From: JAGVLN01 sp964515755
Lineage (GTDB): Bacteria > Pseudomonadota > Alphaproteobacteria > Rickettsiales > JABSSG01
Reading direction: 5' to 3'
Length of the DNA: 50,137 nt
NCBI GenBank assembly: GCA_964515755.1
Contig: CAZEVK010000007.1
Span: 1 to 50,137 of the forward strand
Below the pieces are notes generated by a model, which searched no databases, was not told the DNA's origin, and saw only the letters and a program-made list of their open reading frames with translations. A program made the translations under genes and the position numbers. Numbering within the stretch: the first letter of the stretch is position 1; each line of letters begins with the position of its first letter. This document shows, one piece after another, positions 33,934 to 42,384 of this stretch.

Positions 33934-35037
33934 TTAAATATGACCATATCTACAAAAATTTACAACTATATTAGCTAATTTAACATTAGCATCCGTATAT
34001 AAAGCTCTGGAATTATTGGCAGCAAAGATCAGCTTATCTTGATCTTGAAGCAATTCCTGAAGCAATTTTGCGCAATTATCAGGATTAAACTCCTGCTCAT
34101 TAATTATCCATGCAGCTTTATGAGATTCTAGCATCTTAGCATTTAAATATTGATGATCGCCAATAGAATTTTTTATAGGAACTAATATGGATGGTCTGCC
34201 AATAGCTATTAATTCAGAAATTATTGACGCACCCGCCCTAGAAAAAACTATATGTGACTGTGCTAATAATTTGGGCATATTATCAAAAAACTTTTCAACA
34301 ACAGCTTCAATTCCTAGCTCATTATATCTATCTTTAACAACAACTAAATCATCAATTCTGCATTGTTGAAAAACTTTTACTCTTTTCTGTAATTTTTGAC
34401 TTAATAATGATAAAGCCTCCGGTAGTACTTTACTGAAAATTTTAGCACCTTGACTGCCACCGGTCACTACTATATTAATAGTTGAGTTAGATGTAGGAAC
34501 CGTATAAGGTACATCTCTAAGGCGTTGTATATCTTTTCTTACTGGATTACCAACAATTTCTATTCGATTATCCATTTTATCTATACCAATGGTATTATTA
34601 AACGTTAATGCAATGATATCTGCCCATTTTATCAAAAATTTATTAGCAGTTCCTATGACGGCATTCTGCTCATGAATTATAATTGGAATGTGTAAAACTT
34701 TAGCAGCTAAAATACCAGGAACTGTAGTATATCCACCAAAACCAATAACTACATCAGGCTTATATGTAAAATGAATTTTTATTGAATAAATCACTCCAAG
34801 GACGATCTTAAAGAGTGAAATAATTTTAGTAAAAATATTACCTACAAAGCTTCTTGATGGCACTATTTTATAGCTTAGATATTTCGGCACTTGCGATTTG
34901 TAATTTAAAAAACGCTTATCTGCAAGGATTAAGCAATCATTATGACTTTCGTTTAAAACATCAGCTAATGCGAGGCCTGGGAAAATATGACCACCTGTTC
35001 CTCCAGTAACTATCACTACTTTAAGAGCTTTCTTCAT
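33934..35037 (-). CDS. murG: UDP-GlcNAc:lipid I N-acetylglucosaminyltransferase
   Basis: Converts lipid I to lipid II in peptidoglycan synthesis at the inner membrane. The 367-residue GT-B enzyme has the glycine-rich loop VTGGTGGHIFPGLALA (10-25), the second G-loop VVTGGSQGAKIF, FSRAGASIISELIAIGRPSILVPI and the hydrophobic patch for membrane contact. It directly follows ftsW by 6 bases on the same strand, as in dcw clusters. Its presence shows the organism can make lipid II. Confidence 0.97.
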   Translation of the reverse strand: MKKALKVVIVTGGTGGHIFPGLALADVLNESHNDCLILADKRFLNYKSQVPKYLSYKIVPSRSFVGNIFTKIISLFKIVLGVIYSIKIHFTYKPDVVIGFGGYTTVPGILAAKVLHIPIIIHEQNAVIGTANKFLIKWADIIALTFNNTIGIDKMDNRIEIVGNPVRKDIQRLRDVPYTVPTSNSTINIVVTGGSQGAKIFSKVLPEALSLLSQKLQKRVKVFQQCRIDDLVVVKDRYNELGIEAVVEKFFDNMPKLLAQSHIVFSRAGASIISELIAIGRPSILVPIKNSIGDHQYLNAKMLESHKAAWIINEQEFNPDNCAKLLQELLQDQDKLIFAANNSRALYTDANVKLANIVVNFCRYGHI

Positions 35038-35043
35038 TTAATT

Positions 35044-36210
35044 CTAGCTAGTATATAATTTTCTAGTTGGTAGAGTAATAATATTATATCTTTTTCGAGT
35101 AAATGACAACATCATACCTAAAGCAATAGAAATAGAAAAAACAGAAGAACCACCATAACTTATCAAAGGTAAAGTCATACCTTTAGTTGGTAGAAGATGC
35201 AGAGTTACGCCCATATTAAACGCAGACTGAATTCCTATTTGCATTAAAATCCCAGCCACGGATAAAATACTAAATTTATTGGTATCATTAGCAATGAGAT
35301 ATAAACCTCTAATTACTAAAATAGCAAACATTGATATCAAGAACAAACACGCTAAAAAACCAAGCTCTTCACCTACAACTGAAAAAATAAAATCAGTATG
35401 AGAGTCTGGCAAATGTTGCTTAATAATACCTTCTCCAGGACCAGTACCATATAGACCTCCATGTTTAAATGCTTGAATTGATTGATGTATTTGATAATTT
35501 TCAAAATTCTCAGGATTTAAAAAACTGTCTATTCTTCTTTTTACATGAGGTAATAAAAAATATGATATTAATGCTGTCATTATTCCAAGAAATGAAACTA
35601 ATATCATCCAAAAAACCGATAACCCCGCTAAAAATAATTGTCCGATCCATATCAAAGTTATAGTCATTACCATACCAAAATCTGGCTGCAATATAAGCAA
35701 TGATATAAAAAGCAGATAAATCAGTAATGATATTTTAAATGCTGGGAAATTATGATCTTCAAAACTAGCTGATAGGATCCAAGCAGTTACAACCGCAAAT
35801 AAAGGTTTAGCGAATTCTGATGGTTGCAATGAAAAACCTAGAACCCCAATCCAACGTTTTGCACCTTTAATATCTGGCCCCCATAACAATACAGCTATTA
35901 AACAACCTAAGCATAATAGGAAACCTATAATAGCAATTCTTTTAACGGCGATAACAGGCAGAAATGAGAAAAAAATTATTAAGCTTAATCCTATAATTAG
36001 GTGCAAAATTTGACGCTTCATGAAATAAAACGGCTCTAGACCAATACGCTCGGCAACTGCTGGACTAGCTGTTATAACCATAATAATGCTAAAAGCAATA
36101 ATAGTGAAAATCACCATCATAGAAATACGATCAACTGAAGACCACCATATCTCTAGTAAATTTCTCTTATATCGCTTATTATATTCTGTGTTATCAGAAT
36201 TACGTGTCAT
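35044..36210 (-). CDS. ftsW: Septal peptidoglycan polymerase FtsW
   Basis: SEDS-family glycosyltransferase partnering a class B PBP at the division site. The 388-residue protein has about ten membrane helices. Seen: KGAKRWIGVLGFSLQPSEFAKP, PDFGMVMTITLIW, and the C-terminal VTLHLLPTKGMTLPLISYGGSS. Length matches FtsW rather than RodA, and murG follows it. It is divergent from the DUF2610-like gene with an 87-base gap. Confidence 0.95.
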   Translation of the reverse strand: MTRNSDNTEYNKRYKRNLLEIWWSSVDRISMMVIFTIIAFSIIMVITASPAVAERIGLEPFYFMKRQILHLIIGLSLIIFFSFLPVIAVKRIAIIGFLLCLGCLIAVLLWGPDIKGAKRWIGVLGFSLQPSEFAKPLFAVVTAWILSASFEDHNFPAFKISLLIYLLFISLLILQPDFGMVMTITLIWIGQLFLAGLSVFWMILVSFLGIMTALISYFLLPHVKRRIDSFLNPENFENYQIHQSIQAFKHGGLYGTGPGEGIIKQHLPDSHTDFIFSVVGEELGFLACLFLISMFAILVIRGLYLIANDTNKFSILSVAGILMQIGIQSAFNMGVTLHLLPTKGMTLPLISYGGSSVFSISIALGMMLSFTRKRYNIITLPTRKLYTS

Positions 36211-36297
36211 AAAAGCTATTTAATTATAATGTTTTCTTTTTAATTTATGTGATATCATAATAAATATGGTCAAACAACTAAATATAATTATAAGGCT

Positions 36298-36627
36298 ATG
36301 AAGAAATTTACCGTCCCTTGCAATTTTAATGGTGTACAAGCTCCATTTACCATTTATATCGGCTCTCCTGAAGACAGCCATCATCCTTTACATTTCCAAG
36401 CGGATTGGTTATCAAAAGAACGTGGTGGTACCATTCCTCAAGAAGTTATGGATAGCATTCAAAAGCTAAAAGATTTAGCTGATAAAAATCATGTTTCATT
36501 TGAAGATTTATGTGTTTATGCGCTAGGTGCCGCTCAACAAGAACAGACTCAGCAAGATACCATATCAGAAGAAGCTGATGATATGGAAAATGCTACAGAA
36601 GAAGAAAACACTGATACTTCTAAATAG
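36298..36627 (+). CDS. DUF2610-like conserved protein
   Basis: A 109-residue protein resembling the uncharacterised DUF2610 family that I associate with Rickettsiales and other alphaproteobacteria: KKFTVPCNFNGVQAPFTIYIG, HHPLHFQADWLSKERGGTIP and FEDLCVYALGAA. The last 30 residues are a Gln/Glu/Asp-rich acidic tail. No signal peptide or membrane helix. AAGG precedes the ATG. Function unknown; family call from memory of the motif pattern. Confidence 0.85.
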   Translation: MKKFTVPCNFNGVQAPFTIYIGSPEDSHHPLHFQADWLSKERGGTIPQEVMDSIQKLKDLADKNHVSFEDLCVYALGAAQQEQTQQDTISEEADDMENATEEENTDTSK

Positions 36628-36719
36628 TAAATAATTATAATCTTTCTTGCGCTTATTAATTATTTATTAATACAATAGAACTATAATTATTATTATGTGT
36701 TAATAAAAAGAATTTATAT

Positions 36720-38030
36720 ATGACTAAAGTTTCTCAAAAACTGGCTAGTGAACCAACCTTAGAGCAACAAACAAGAGGAGTAAATACACTTAGTGGTGTT
36801 GCGCAGATTGGTTTGGGTATAGCTACTTTTGCGGCATCAGCATTTTCTGGAATACCATTATATTTAGCTGCTCCAATTGCAAGTGGTGCGGGAGTTGTTG
36901 GTAATTATGCTACTAATTATATAGTGAGTAACAGTATAGGCAAAGGCAAAGAAGATAGTATGTTAGCAAAATTAGCAGGAGCTGCTGCTAGACAATCTGA
37001 TAGATTAGTAAGTTATCTTCCACGAACTCTATTCCCAGAAGATAAAAAAGACCCCGAGATGGCTAAAAAGTTATCTGATCTACAAGATAAATCAGGCAGA
37101 GGTCTTGCTTATTTGGGAGGAGCTCTTACTTTTGGATCAGTTGCTATTGATGTAGCTAAAAGTTTTTTTCCTATTCCTACTCCTCCCATTACCACAACAA
37201 TTTTACCTGTAGCTCTTTCTACGATTTATGCCGGTAATACTTTGGCAAATGGTTCTAAAGAAGCATTGAAGGACACAAAAGTTGGCGATATGCAAGAAGC
37301 TTGGGGTGCTATAGCTGAAAGAAATGATAAAATTGTTCAAGAAGCTGTTAGAAATCATGTTGCAACATCGATTGCCAATATACCTGTGCTTGGAGGTATT
37401 GTTCAAGGAGCTAGTATTATTTCTGCAGCAAGAAGTATGTTTAAAGAAGCACAAATCATTTTGGGTTTAACCGGAAGTGGTAAAAAAAATGCAGCTGAAG
37501 CTAAAACAATAGCAAAAAAAAGCTCTTATTACCATCAAACTAATTCATCAATTAAAATATTTATAAAAGTAGCAATAGTGGTAGGCCTAATACTTTTAGC
37601 AGTTTCAACCGGAGGTGCAGCCGCTGGAATTACCGGACTTGCAGTGCTAACACCAGCTGTCATTGGTGCAGCTGCTTGTTTAATCGGGGCTTTAGCTGGT
37701 ACAATTAATTATTATTATCATGGTAACAAAACGGTTGATCAAGTTATGAAGGAAGAAGAAGGAAAAAAAGAAATTAGGGAAAAAGAAAGAGCTAAAGAAA
37801 AAGGTCAAAAGAAAGAAAAAGAATTAGATTTAGAGACCACTACAAGAAAAGTTGGTAAAGGTCTTGAAAATGTAACCCATCACTCAGATGAAGCGATAAC
37901 AGAACTCCCTACTGTAGAACAAGCTGCTAAAGGTCTTGGAAATGTAACTCATCATTCGGATACCAGGAAGAGTCCAAAAGTATTACCAAAGTCTAGAATA
38001 AAAAATGAAATTGCAAAAAGAACCCAATAG
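36720..38030 (+). CDS. Multi-segment membrane protein of unknown function with C-terminal repeats
   Basis: A 436-residue protein I do not recognise. Gly/Ala-rich hydrophobic segments lie near 25-60, 128-170 and 218-240, and a stronger pair near 281-335, so it is probably membrane-inserting. There is no N-terminal signal. Then comes a Lys/Glu-rich stretch (about 343-370), likely coiled coil, and two copies of a KGL-x-NVTHHSD unit around 376-388 and 402-414. The hydrophilic basic tail and lack of homologous domains would suit a secreted effector of an intracellular bacterium, but no secretion signal can be proven. It converges on hemA with a 9-base gap. Confidence 0.8.
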   Translation: MTKVSQKLASEPTLEQQTRGVNTLSGVAQIGLGIATFAASAFSGIPLYLAAPIASGAGVVGNYATNYIVSNSIGKGKEDSMLAKLAGAAARQSDRLVSYLPRTLFPEDKKDPEMAKKLSDLQDKSGRGLAYLGGALTFGSVAIDVAKSFFPIPTPPITTTILPVALSTIYAGNTLANGSKEALKDTKVGDMQEAWGAIAERNDKIVQEAVRNHVATSIANIPVLGGIVQGASIISAARSMFKEAQIILGLTGSGKKNAAEAKTIAKKSSYYHQTNSSIKIFIKVAIVVGLILLAVSTGGAAAGITGLAVLTPAVIGAAACLIGALAGTINYYYHGNKTVDQVMKEEEGKKEIREKERAKEKGQKKEKELDLETTTRKVGKGLENVTHHSDEAITELPTVEQAAKGLGNVTHHSDTRKSPKVLPKSRIKNEIAKRTQ

Positions 38031-38039
38031 AAAGTAGTA

Positions 38040-39245
38040 TTAAGCAGCTTCCTTAACCGCAAGTTTTGATAAAACTATTTTTAGTGAATAAACGAAAGTT
38101 TTAATCATTTGCTCGGTGTGCAACGGAGTCGGGGTTATTCTTAGTCTTTCAGAGCCTTTAGCTACAGTTGGATAATTGATATGTTGTAAATAAATATCAT
38201 GCTCATCAAGTAACATTTTAGAAGCTTGCTTTGCTAAAATTGGGTCATTTATCAAAACCGGGATAATATGAGTTTGATTTTCTAGAATATTAATTCTGGA
38301 TTCATTTAGTGCTTTCTTAGTTAATTTAACCTTACGTGCATGTTCAATTCTTTCAGAATCCTGCGATTTTAAATGCATTACACTTGCTCTCGCAGCTTCA
38401 ATAATTGCTGGAGGTAATGAAGTAGTAAAAATAAAACCAGAAGCAGTCGATCTTATTGCGTCAACTAAGTCACGTTTACCGGTAATATAGCCACCCATAA
38501 CACCAAATGCTTTGCCTAAAGTTCCTTGAATTATATCAATCTTATCTGCAACTCCTAATTTTTCAGCAAGACCAGCACCTCTTCGTCCGTAGAGACCAAC
38601 TGTATGAACTTCATCAAGATAGGTTAAAGCATTAAATTCCTCTGCGATTTCACAAAATTCTACCATTGGTGAAATAATACCATCCATTGAGTAAGCTGAT
38701 TCAAAAATTATTATTTTAGGGCGATTAATATCGACCTTTGAAATTAAAGAACGTAAATGTTCATAGTCATTATGTCTGAAAATATATTTTTCAGCTTTAT
38801 TATGCCTTATGCCCTCAATGATTGAAGCATGGTTTCCTTCATCAGAAAAAAAGATACAATCCGGTAATATTTTTGAAAGCGATGCTAAAGTTGCTTCGTT
38901 AGCCACATAGCCAGACGTAAAAACCAAGCCAGCTTCTTTACTATGCAAATCTGCTAGTTCTCTTTCTAGAAGCACTATCGGATGGTGATTGCCTCCTATA
39001 TTTCTAGTTCCACCTGCTCCAACACCCATTGACTGAGCTGTTTCAGTAAAAGCTTTTAAAACTTTAGGATGCTGTCCCATACCTAAATAATCATTAATAC
39101 ACCACAATGTAATAGACTTATTTCTACTATAGTCAAATGCTGCGGGAAATTCGCCAGCACAACGTCCGATATCCAAAAATGATCTATATCGACCTTCTGC
39201 TTTAATTTTTGCTATAACATCAGAAAACTTCTGGTTGTAATTCAT
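38040..39245 (-). CDS. hemA: 5-aminolevulinate synthase
   Basis: Condenses glycine and succinyl-CoA to 5-aminolevulinate (C4 pathway of alphaproteobacteria and mitochondria). The 401-residue PLP enzyme has the N-terminal NDYLGMGQHP, GAGGTRNIGGNH, DEVHTVGLYG and the PLP-lysine segment GTLGKAFGVMGGY, ending in the RLRITPTPLH motif. Separate from ctaA by 46 bases on the same strand. Together with hemB it shows endogenous heme synthesis. Confidence 0.98.
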   Translation of the reverse strand: MNYNQKFSDVIAKIKAEGRYRSFLDIGRCAGEFPAAFDYSRNKSITLWCINDYLGMGQHPKVLKAFTETAQSMGVGAGGTRNIGGNHHPIVLLERELADLHSKEAGLVFTSGYVANEATLASLSKILPDCIFFSDEGNHASIIEGIRHNKAEKYIFRHNDYEHLRSLISKVDINRPKIIIFESAYSMDGIISPMVEFCEIAEEFNALTYLDEVHTVGLYGRRGAGLAEKLGVADKIDIIQGTLGKAFGVMGGYITGKRDLVDAIRSTASGFIFTTSLPPAIIEAARASVMHLKSQDSERIEHARKVKLTKKALNESRINILENQTHIIPVLINDPILAKQASKMLLDEHDIYLQHINYPTVAKGSERLRITPTPLHTEQMIKTFVYSLKIVLSKLAVKEAA

Positions 39246-39291
39246 TTTATTATTTTAAGAATGGAACTCTTTTTCAAGATTTGCATAAATA

Positions 39292-40314
39292 TTATTTTTG
39301 ATACATTAACAAATTTATAACAAAAAGTAAATTCGTAAATAATAATATTGCTCCAAGCTGATGTAAGACACCTAAAAATACAGGCACTGCATTTAATAAC
39401 GTAATAACTCCTAAAATAAACTGCAAAGAAACAAAAAATAATATGCACATACAAGCTAGTTTTAGCTTTTTATCTGATATACGAACAACCATAATAGGAA
39501 TAAATATTATAGTACAAAGTAATATCATAGCTGCTAACATCCTATGAACAAATTGCACCATAGTTATATTTTCAAGAAAATTTAAATACCAAGGATTTAA
39601 CATTATCAAGCCCTTAGGAATAAACTGATTATCCATTAACGGATAAGTATTGTAAATCAGTCCGGCATTCAAACCTGCTACTAATCCTCCAGAAGTAATT
39701 TGCAATATAACTAATAAAAATAGAAATAGAACTAAATTTAACAAATATTTAGGAGAATTTTTGATTTCAATAAATTTGGTTAAAGAAAAAAAATTCCAAA
39801 TAATAAGTCCATTAATTAACAACGCCATTAACAAATGAAGTACCAATCTATAATGACTTACTTCCGGAGATTGTAATAGCCCGCTTTTGACCATATACCA
39901 GCCTATAGCACCTTGTATAGAGCCAAGAATAAAAATAAATATACAATTTTTTATAAGCTTTTTAGAAAGTTTTTTTGTAATTACAAAATAACAAAAAGGT
40001 ATAATAAAAATAATTCCTAATACCCTACCTAATAATCTATGAGAATACTCTACAAAGTAAATTTGTTTAAACTGCTCCAAGCTAAAATCAGAATTTATGT
40101 ATATGTATTCCGGAGAGCTCTGATATTTGGAAAACTCTTGTTCCCACATAAATTGATTAAATGGATATATTACCCCAGTTATCGGCTTCCATTCAACGAT
40201 TGACAACCCTGAATCAGTAAGCCTGGTATAACCACCTAAAGCAATCATAGCTAATACTATGATTGCGCAAATCAATAACCATATCTTGACCTTACTAAGC
40301 GAATGAAAGAGCAT
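39292..40314 (-). CDS. ctaA: Heme A synthase (CtaA/COX15)
   Basis: Oxidises the C8 methyl of heme O to make heme A for cytochrome oxidase. The 340-residue protein has about eight membrane helices, with GGYTRLTDSGLSIVEWKPITG (28-48) and later SHYRLVLHLLMALL and FVHRMLAAMILL carrying the paired heme histidines, plus the EYSHRLLGR motif. This is the alphaproteobacterial/mitochondrial subtype lacking the Cys pair. Located upstream of hemA on the same strand, a sensible heme-related pairing. Confidence 0.96.
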   Translation of the reverse strand: MLFHSLSKVKIWLLICAIIVLAMIALGGYTRLTDSGLSIVEWKPITGVIYPFNQFMWEQEFSKYQSSPEYIYINSDFSLEQFKQIYFVEYSHRLLGRVLGIIFIIPFCYFVITKKLSKKLIKNCIFIFILGSIQGAIGWYMVKSGLLQSPEVSHYRLVLHLLMALLINGLIIWNFFSLTKFIEIKNSPKYLLNLVLFLFLLVILQITSGGLVAGLNAGLIYNTYPLMDNQFIPKGLIMLNPWYLNFLENITMVQFVHRMLAAMILLCTIIFIPIMVVRISDKKLKLACMCILFFVSLQFILGVITLLNAVPVFLGVLHQLGAILLFTNLLFVINLLMYQK

Positions 40315-40393
40315 TAATTTCTGGATTTGTAGTTAAAAATCGGTTAATATACTAGGCTAAATTAACCACAACTACAACAATAAATAACTAAAA

Positions 40394-41311
40394 ATGCAGC
40401 TTAGATCTCATGGTTTAAAAATTATATTCTCATCACCATCTGGTACCGGCAAAACAACCTTGATAAAAGCCATACTTAAAAATAATAAAAATATCATTCC
40501 TTCCGTTTCTGTCACCACTCGCCCTATGAGAGATAGAGAGATTGAGGGTAAAGATTATTTTTTTATAAACCAATCTCAATATGATGAATTACTAGAAAAG
40601 AATTTGTTATTAGAAAGTGCAAAAGTTTTTGGATATAGTTATGGCACTCCTAAAAAACAAACAGAAGAGACTTTAGCATCAGGGACTGACATATTGTACG
40701 ATATTGATTGGCAAGGTGCACAACAACTAATAGAACAAGCACCACAAAATATAGTTACTATATTTATTTTACCACCATCTATGAAAGAGTTAGAATATAG
40801 GCTACGCAATAGAAATTCAGACAGAGAAGAAGTTATACAAAGAAGATTAAGTGAAGCAAAGTTAGAAATTTCAAAATGCATGTTTTATGACTACGTAATT
40901 ATCAATGATAATATTGATGATAGTTTAGCACAAATTGAAAATATTATTGCTGCAGAGCACTTAAAACGTATCAATTCAGCAAACTTACAAACATTTCTTG
41001 ATAGGTTTATCAATGATGTTACAGAAGTATCAGAATATGAAATATTACTTCTTAATAAAAATGCTTATATTATTGATGTTAGGGAATTACATGAATGGCA
41101 ATCAGGCCATATCAAAGGAGCTATTCATCTGCCATTACAAAAATTACTTGCAGGTGACTTTAATTTAGAAAAATCGAAACCATATATTGCTTATTGCCAA
41201 CACGGAATACGTAGTTTAACCGCAGCTCAATTTTTGAAAAATCATGGATTTCAAGCAATGCATTTGAAAGGTGGAGTCTCAATTTGGCAAGGTGAATTAA
41301 GCTTTGATTAG
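40394..41311 (+). CDS. gmk: Guanylate kinase fused to a C-terminal rhodanese domain
   Basis: A 305-residue two-domain protein. Residues 1-195 are guanylate kinase (GMP + ATP to GDP + ADP): P-loop SSPSGTGKTT (13-22), VTTRPMRDREIEGKDYFF, the lid REEVIQRRLSEAKLEI and DYVIIND. Residues about 200-305 are a rhodanese domain: AYIIDVRELHEWQSGHIKGAIHLPL, active-site Cys268 in YCQHGIRSL (C-x4-R with following Ser), and GFQAMHLKGGVSIWQG. Normal Gmk is about 200 residues. The reading frame has no interruption between the domains. The rhodanese looks catalytically competent. It overlaps the end of convergent tatB by 4 bases. Confidence 0.95.
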   Translation: MQLRSHGLKIIFSSPSGTGKTTLIKAILKNNKNIIPSVSVTTRPMRDREIEGKDYFFINQSQYDELLEKNLLLESAKVFGYSYGTPKKQTEETLASGTDILYDIDWQGAQQLIEQAPQNIVTIFILPPSMKELEYRLRNRNSDREEVIQRRLSEAKLEISKCMFYDYVIINDNIDDSLAQIENIIAAEHLKRINSANLQTFLDRFINDVTEVSEYEILLLNKNAYIIDVRELHEWQSGHIKGAIHLPLQKLLAGDFNLEKSKPYIAYCQHGIRSLTAAQFLKNHGFQAMHLKGGVSIWQGELSFD

Positions 41312-41610
41312 CGACTTTTTTTCTTGGATTTAGTGATTTTATTTTTAGGTTTTAAATCATTAATATTGAATGCTTCGTAAATTTTTCCATCATCACCTTG
41401 AATAAAGCTTTGTTCTTCATTTATTTCATCTTTGCCAATCAAAGCTTCATGAATTTGGCCATATATTTTTGATGCCTCTTTTTTAAAGTAATTAATTTTT
41501 TTAAAAATTATTTTTGAATATTTTGCTAAAGCAGGTATATCTTTTGGCTTTATTAAAACAATCGCAATACATGCTATGACTAAAAATTCAGGTAAAGAAA
41601 TTCCAAACAT
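41308..41610 (-). CDS. tatB: TatB/TatA-like twin-arginine translocase subunit
   Basis: A 100-residue protein: an N-terminal membrane helix (MFGISLPEFLVIACIAIVLI), a hinge with KPKDIPALAKY, an amphipathic Lys-rich helix (about 28-58) and a hydrophilic tail. MF-x-I and the K-P-K-D-I-P segment fit TatB better than TatA (which has L-G rather than I-x-P-K-D-L-P). It directly follows petC. The bc1 Rieske protein encoded in this operon is a classical Tat substrate, so the linkage makes sense. TatA/TatC are not in the window. Confidence 0.85.
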   Translation of the reverse strand: MFGISLPEFLVIACIAIVLIKPKDIPALAKYSKIIFKKINYFKKEASKIYGQIHEALIGKDEINEEQSFIQGDDGKIYEAFNINDLKPKNKITKSKKKSR

Positions 41611-41613
41611 ATA

Positions 41614-42384
41614 TTATTTTATTTTTTTGTCTATCTTAACCCAAATACGAGATTTAGCTACATAGAAAAATATTGTAAGAATCAATAAATAAACAATCGC
41701 TTTTAGTCCCATATTTTTACGGGCTTCCATCTCCGGTTCTGCAGTCCATTGTAAAAAATTAACTACATCTTCAGACATCTGCTCTACGGTAGCAACCGTC
41801 CCGTCCTGATAAGTGACTATATTATCGCTTAAAGGTGGGGGCATTTTTATTTGCATTCCAGGAAAATATGGATTGTAATATGTTCCATCAGTAAGCTTAA
41901 AATCATCTGGCACTTTATGGTTATAACCATTAAGTATTGCATGAACATAATTAGCACCATCTGCTCTTGCCTTTATTATTAAAGATAAATCTGGTGGATA
42001 AGCTCCATCATTTGCTGCTCTAGCAGCTTCCTCATTTGGAAAAGGAGGGACAAAACGATCATAAGGCTTACCAGGACGCTGAAACATTTCACCCTTATCA
42101 TTTGGACCATCTGTTACTTGATATTCGGCAGCTAAAGAAGTAACTTCTTCCTTACTAAAACCTACTTCTTCTAAATTACGATAGGATACTAAAGACAAAG
42201 AATGACAAACAGAACATACTTCTTTATATACCTGAAAACCTCTTTGAATAGCTTGTTTATCAAATCTTCCAAACATGCCATCAAAAGACCATATTTCTTG
42301 TTTAGGTGGCTCTTGTGAACTAGCAAAACAATTTGCACATAATAAGATAATAACGGCTATAAAATTGAGTGTTATTTTTATCAT
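41614..42384 (-). CDS. petC: Cytochrome c1 of the bc1 complex
   Basis: Periplasm-facing c-type cytochrome that passes electrons from the Rieske centre to soluble cytochrome c. The 256-residue protein has a signal peptide (about 1-21), the heme site CSVCHSL, the RPGKPYDRFVPPFPNEEAARAAN region, the methionine-ligand segment MPPPL and a C-terminal membrane anchor (about 227-247). ATGA overlap with petB. Third gene of petABC. Confidence 0.97.
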   Translation of the reverse strand: MIKITLNFIAVIILLCANCFASSQEPPKQEIWSFDGMFGRFDKQAIQRGFQVYKEVCSVCHSLSLVSYRNLEEVGFSKEEVTSLAAEYQVTDGPNDKGEMFQRPGKPYDRFVPPFPNEEAARAANDGAYPPDLSLIIKARADGANYVHAILNGYNHKVPDDFKLTDGTYYNPYFPGMQIKMPPPLSDNIVTYQDGTVATVEQMSEDVVNFLQWTAEPEMEARKNMGLKAIVYLLILTIFFYVAKSRIWVKIDKKIK

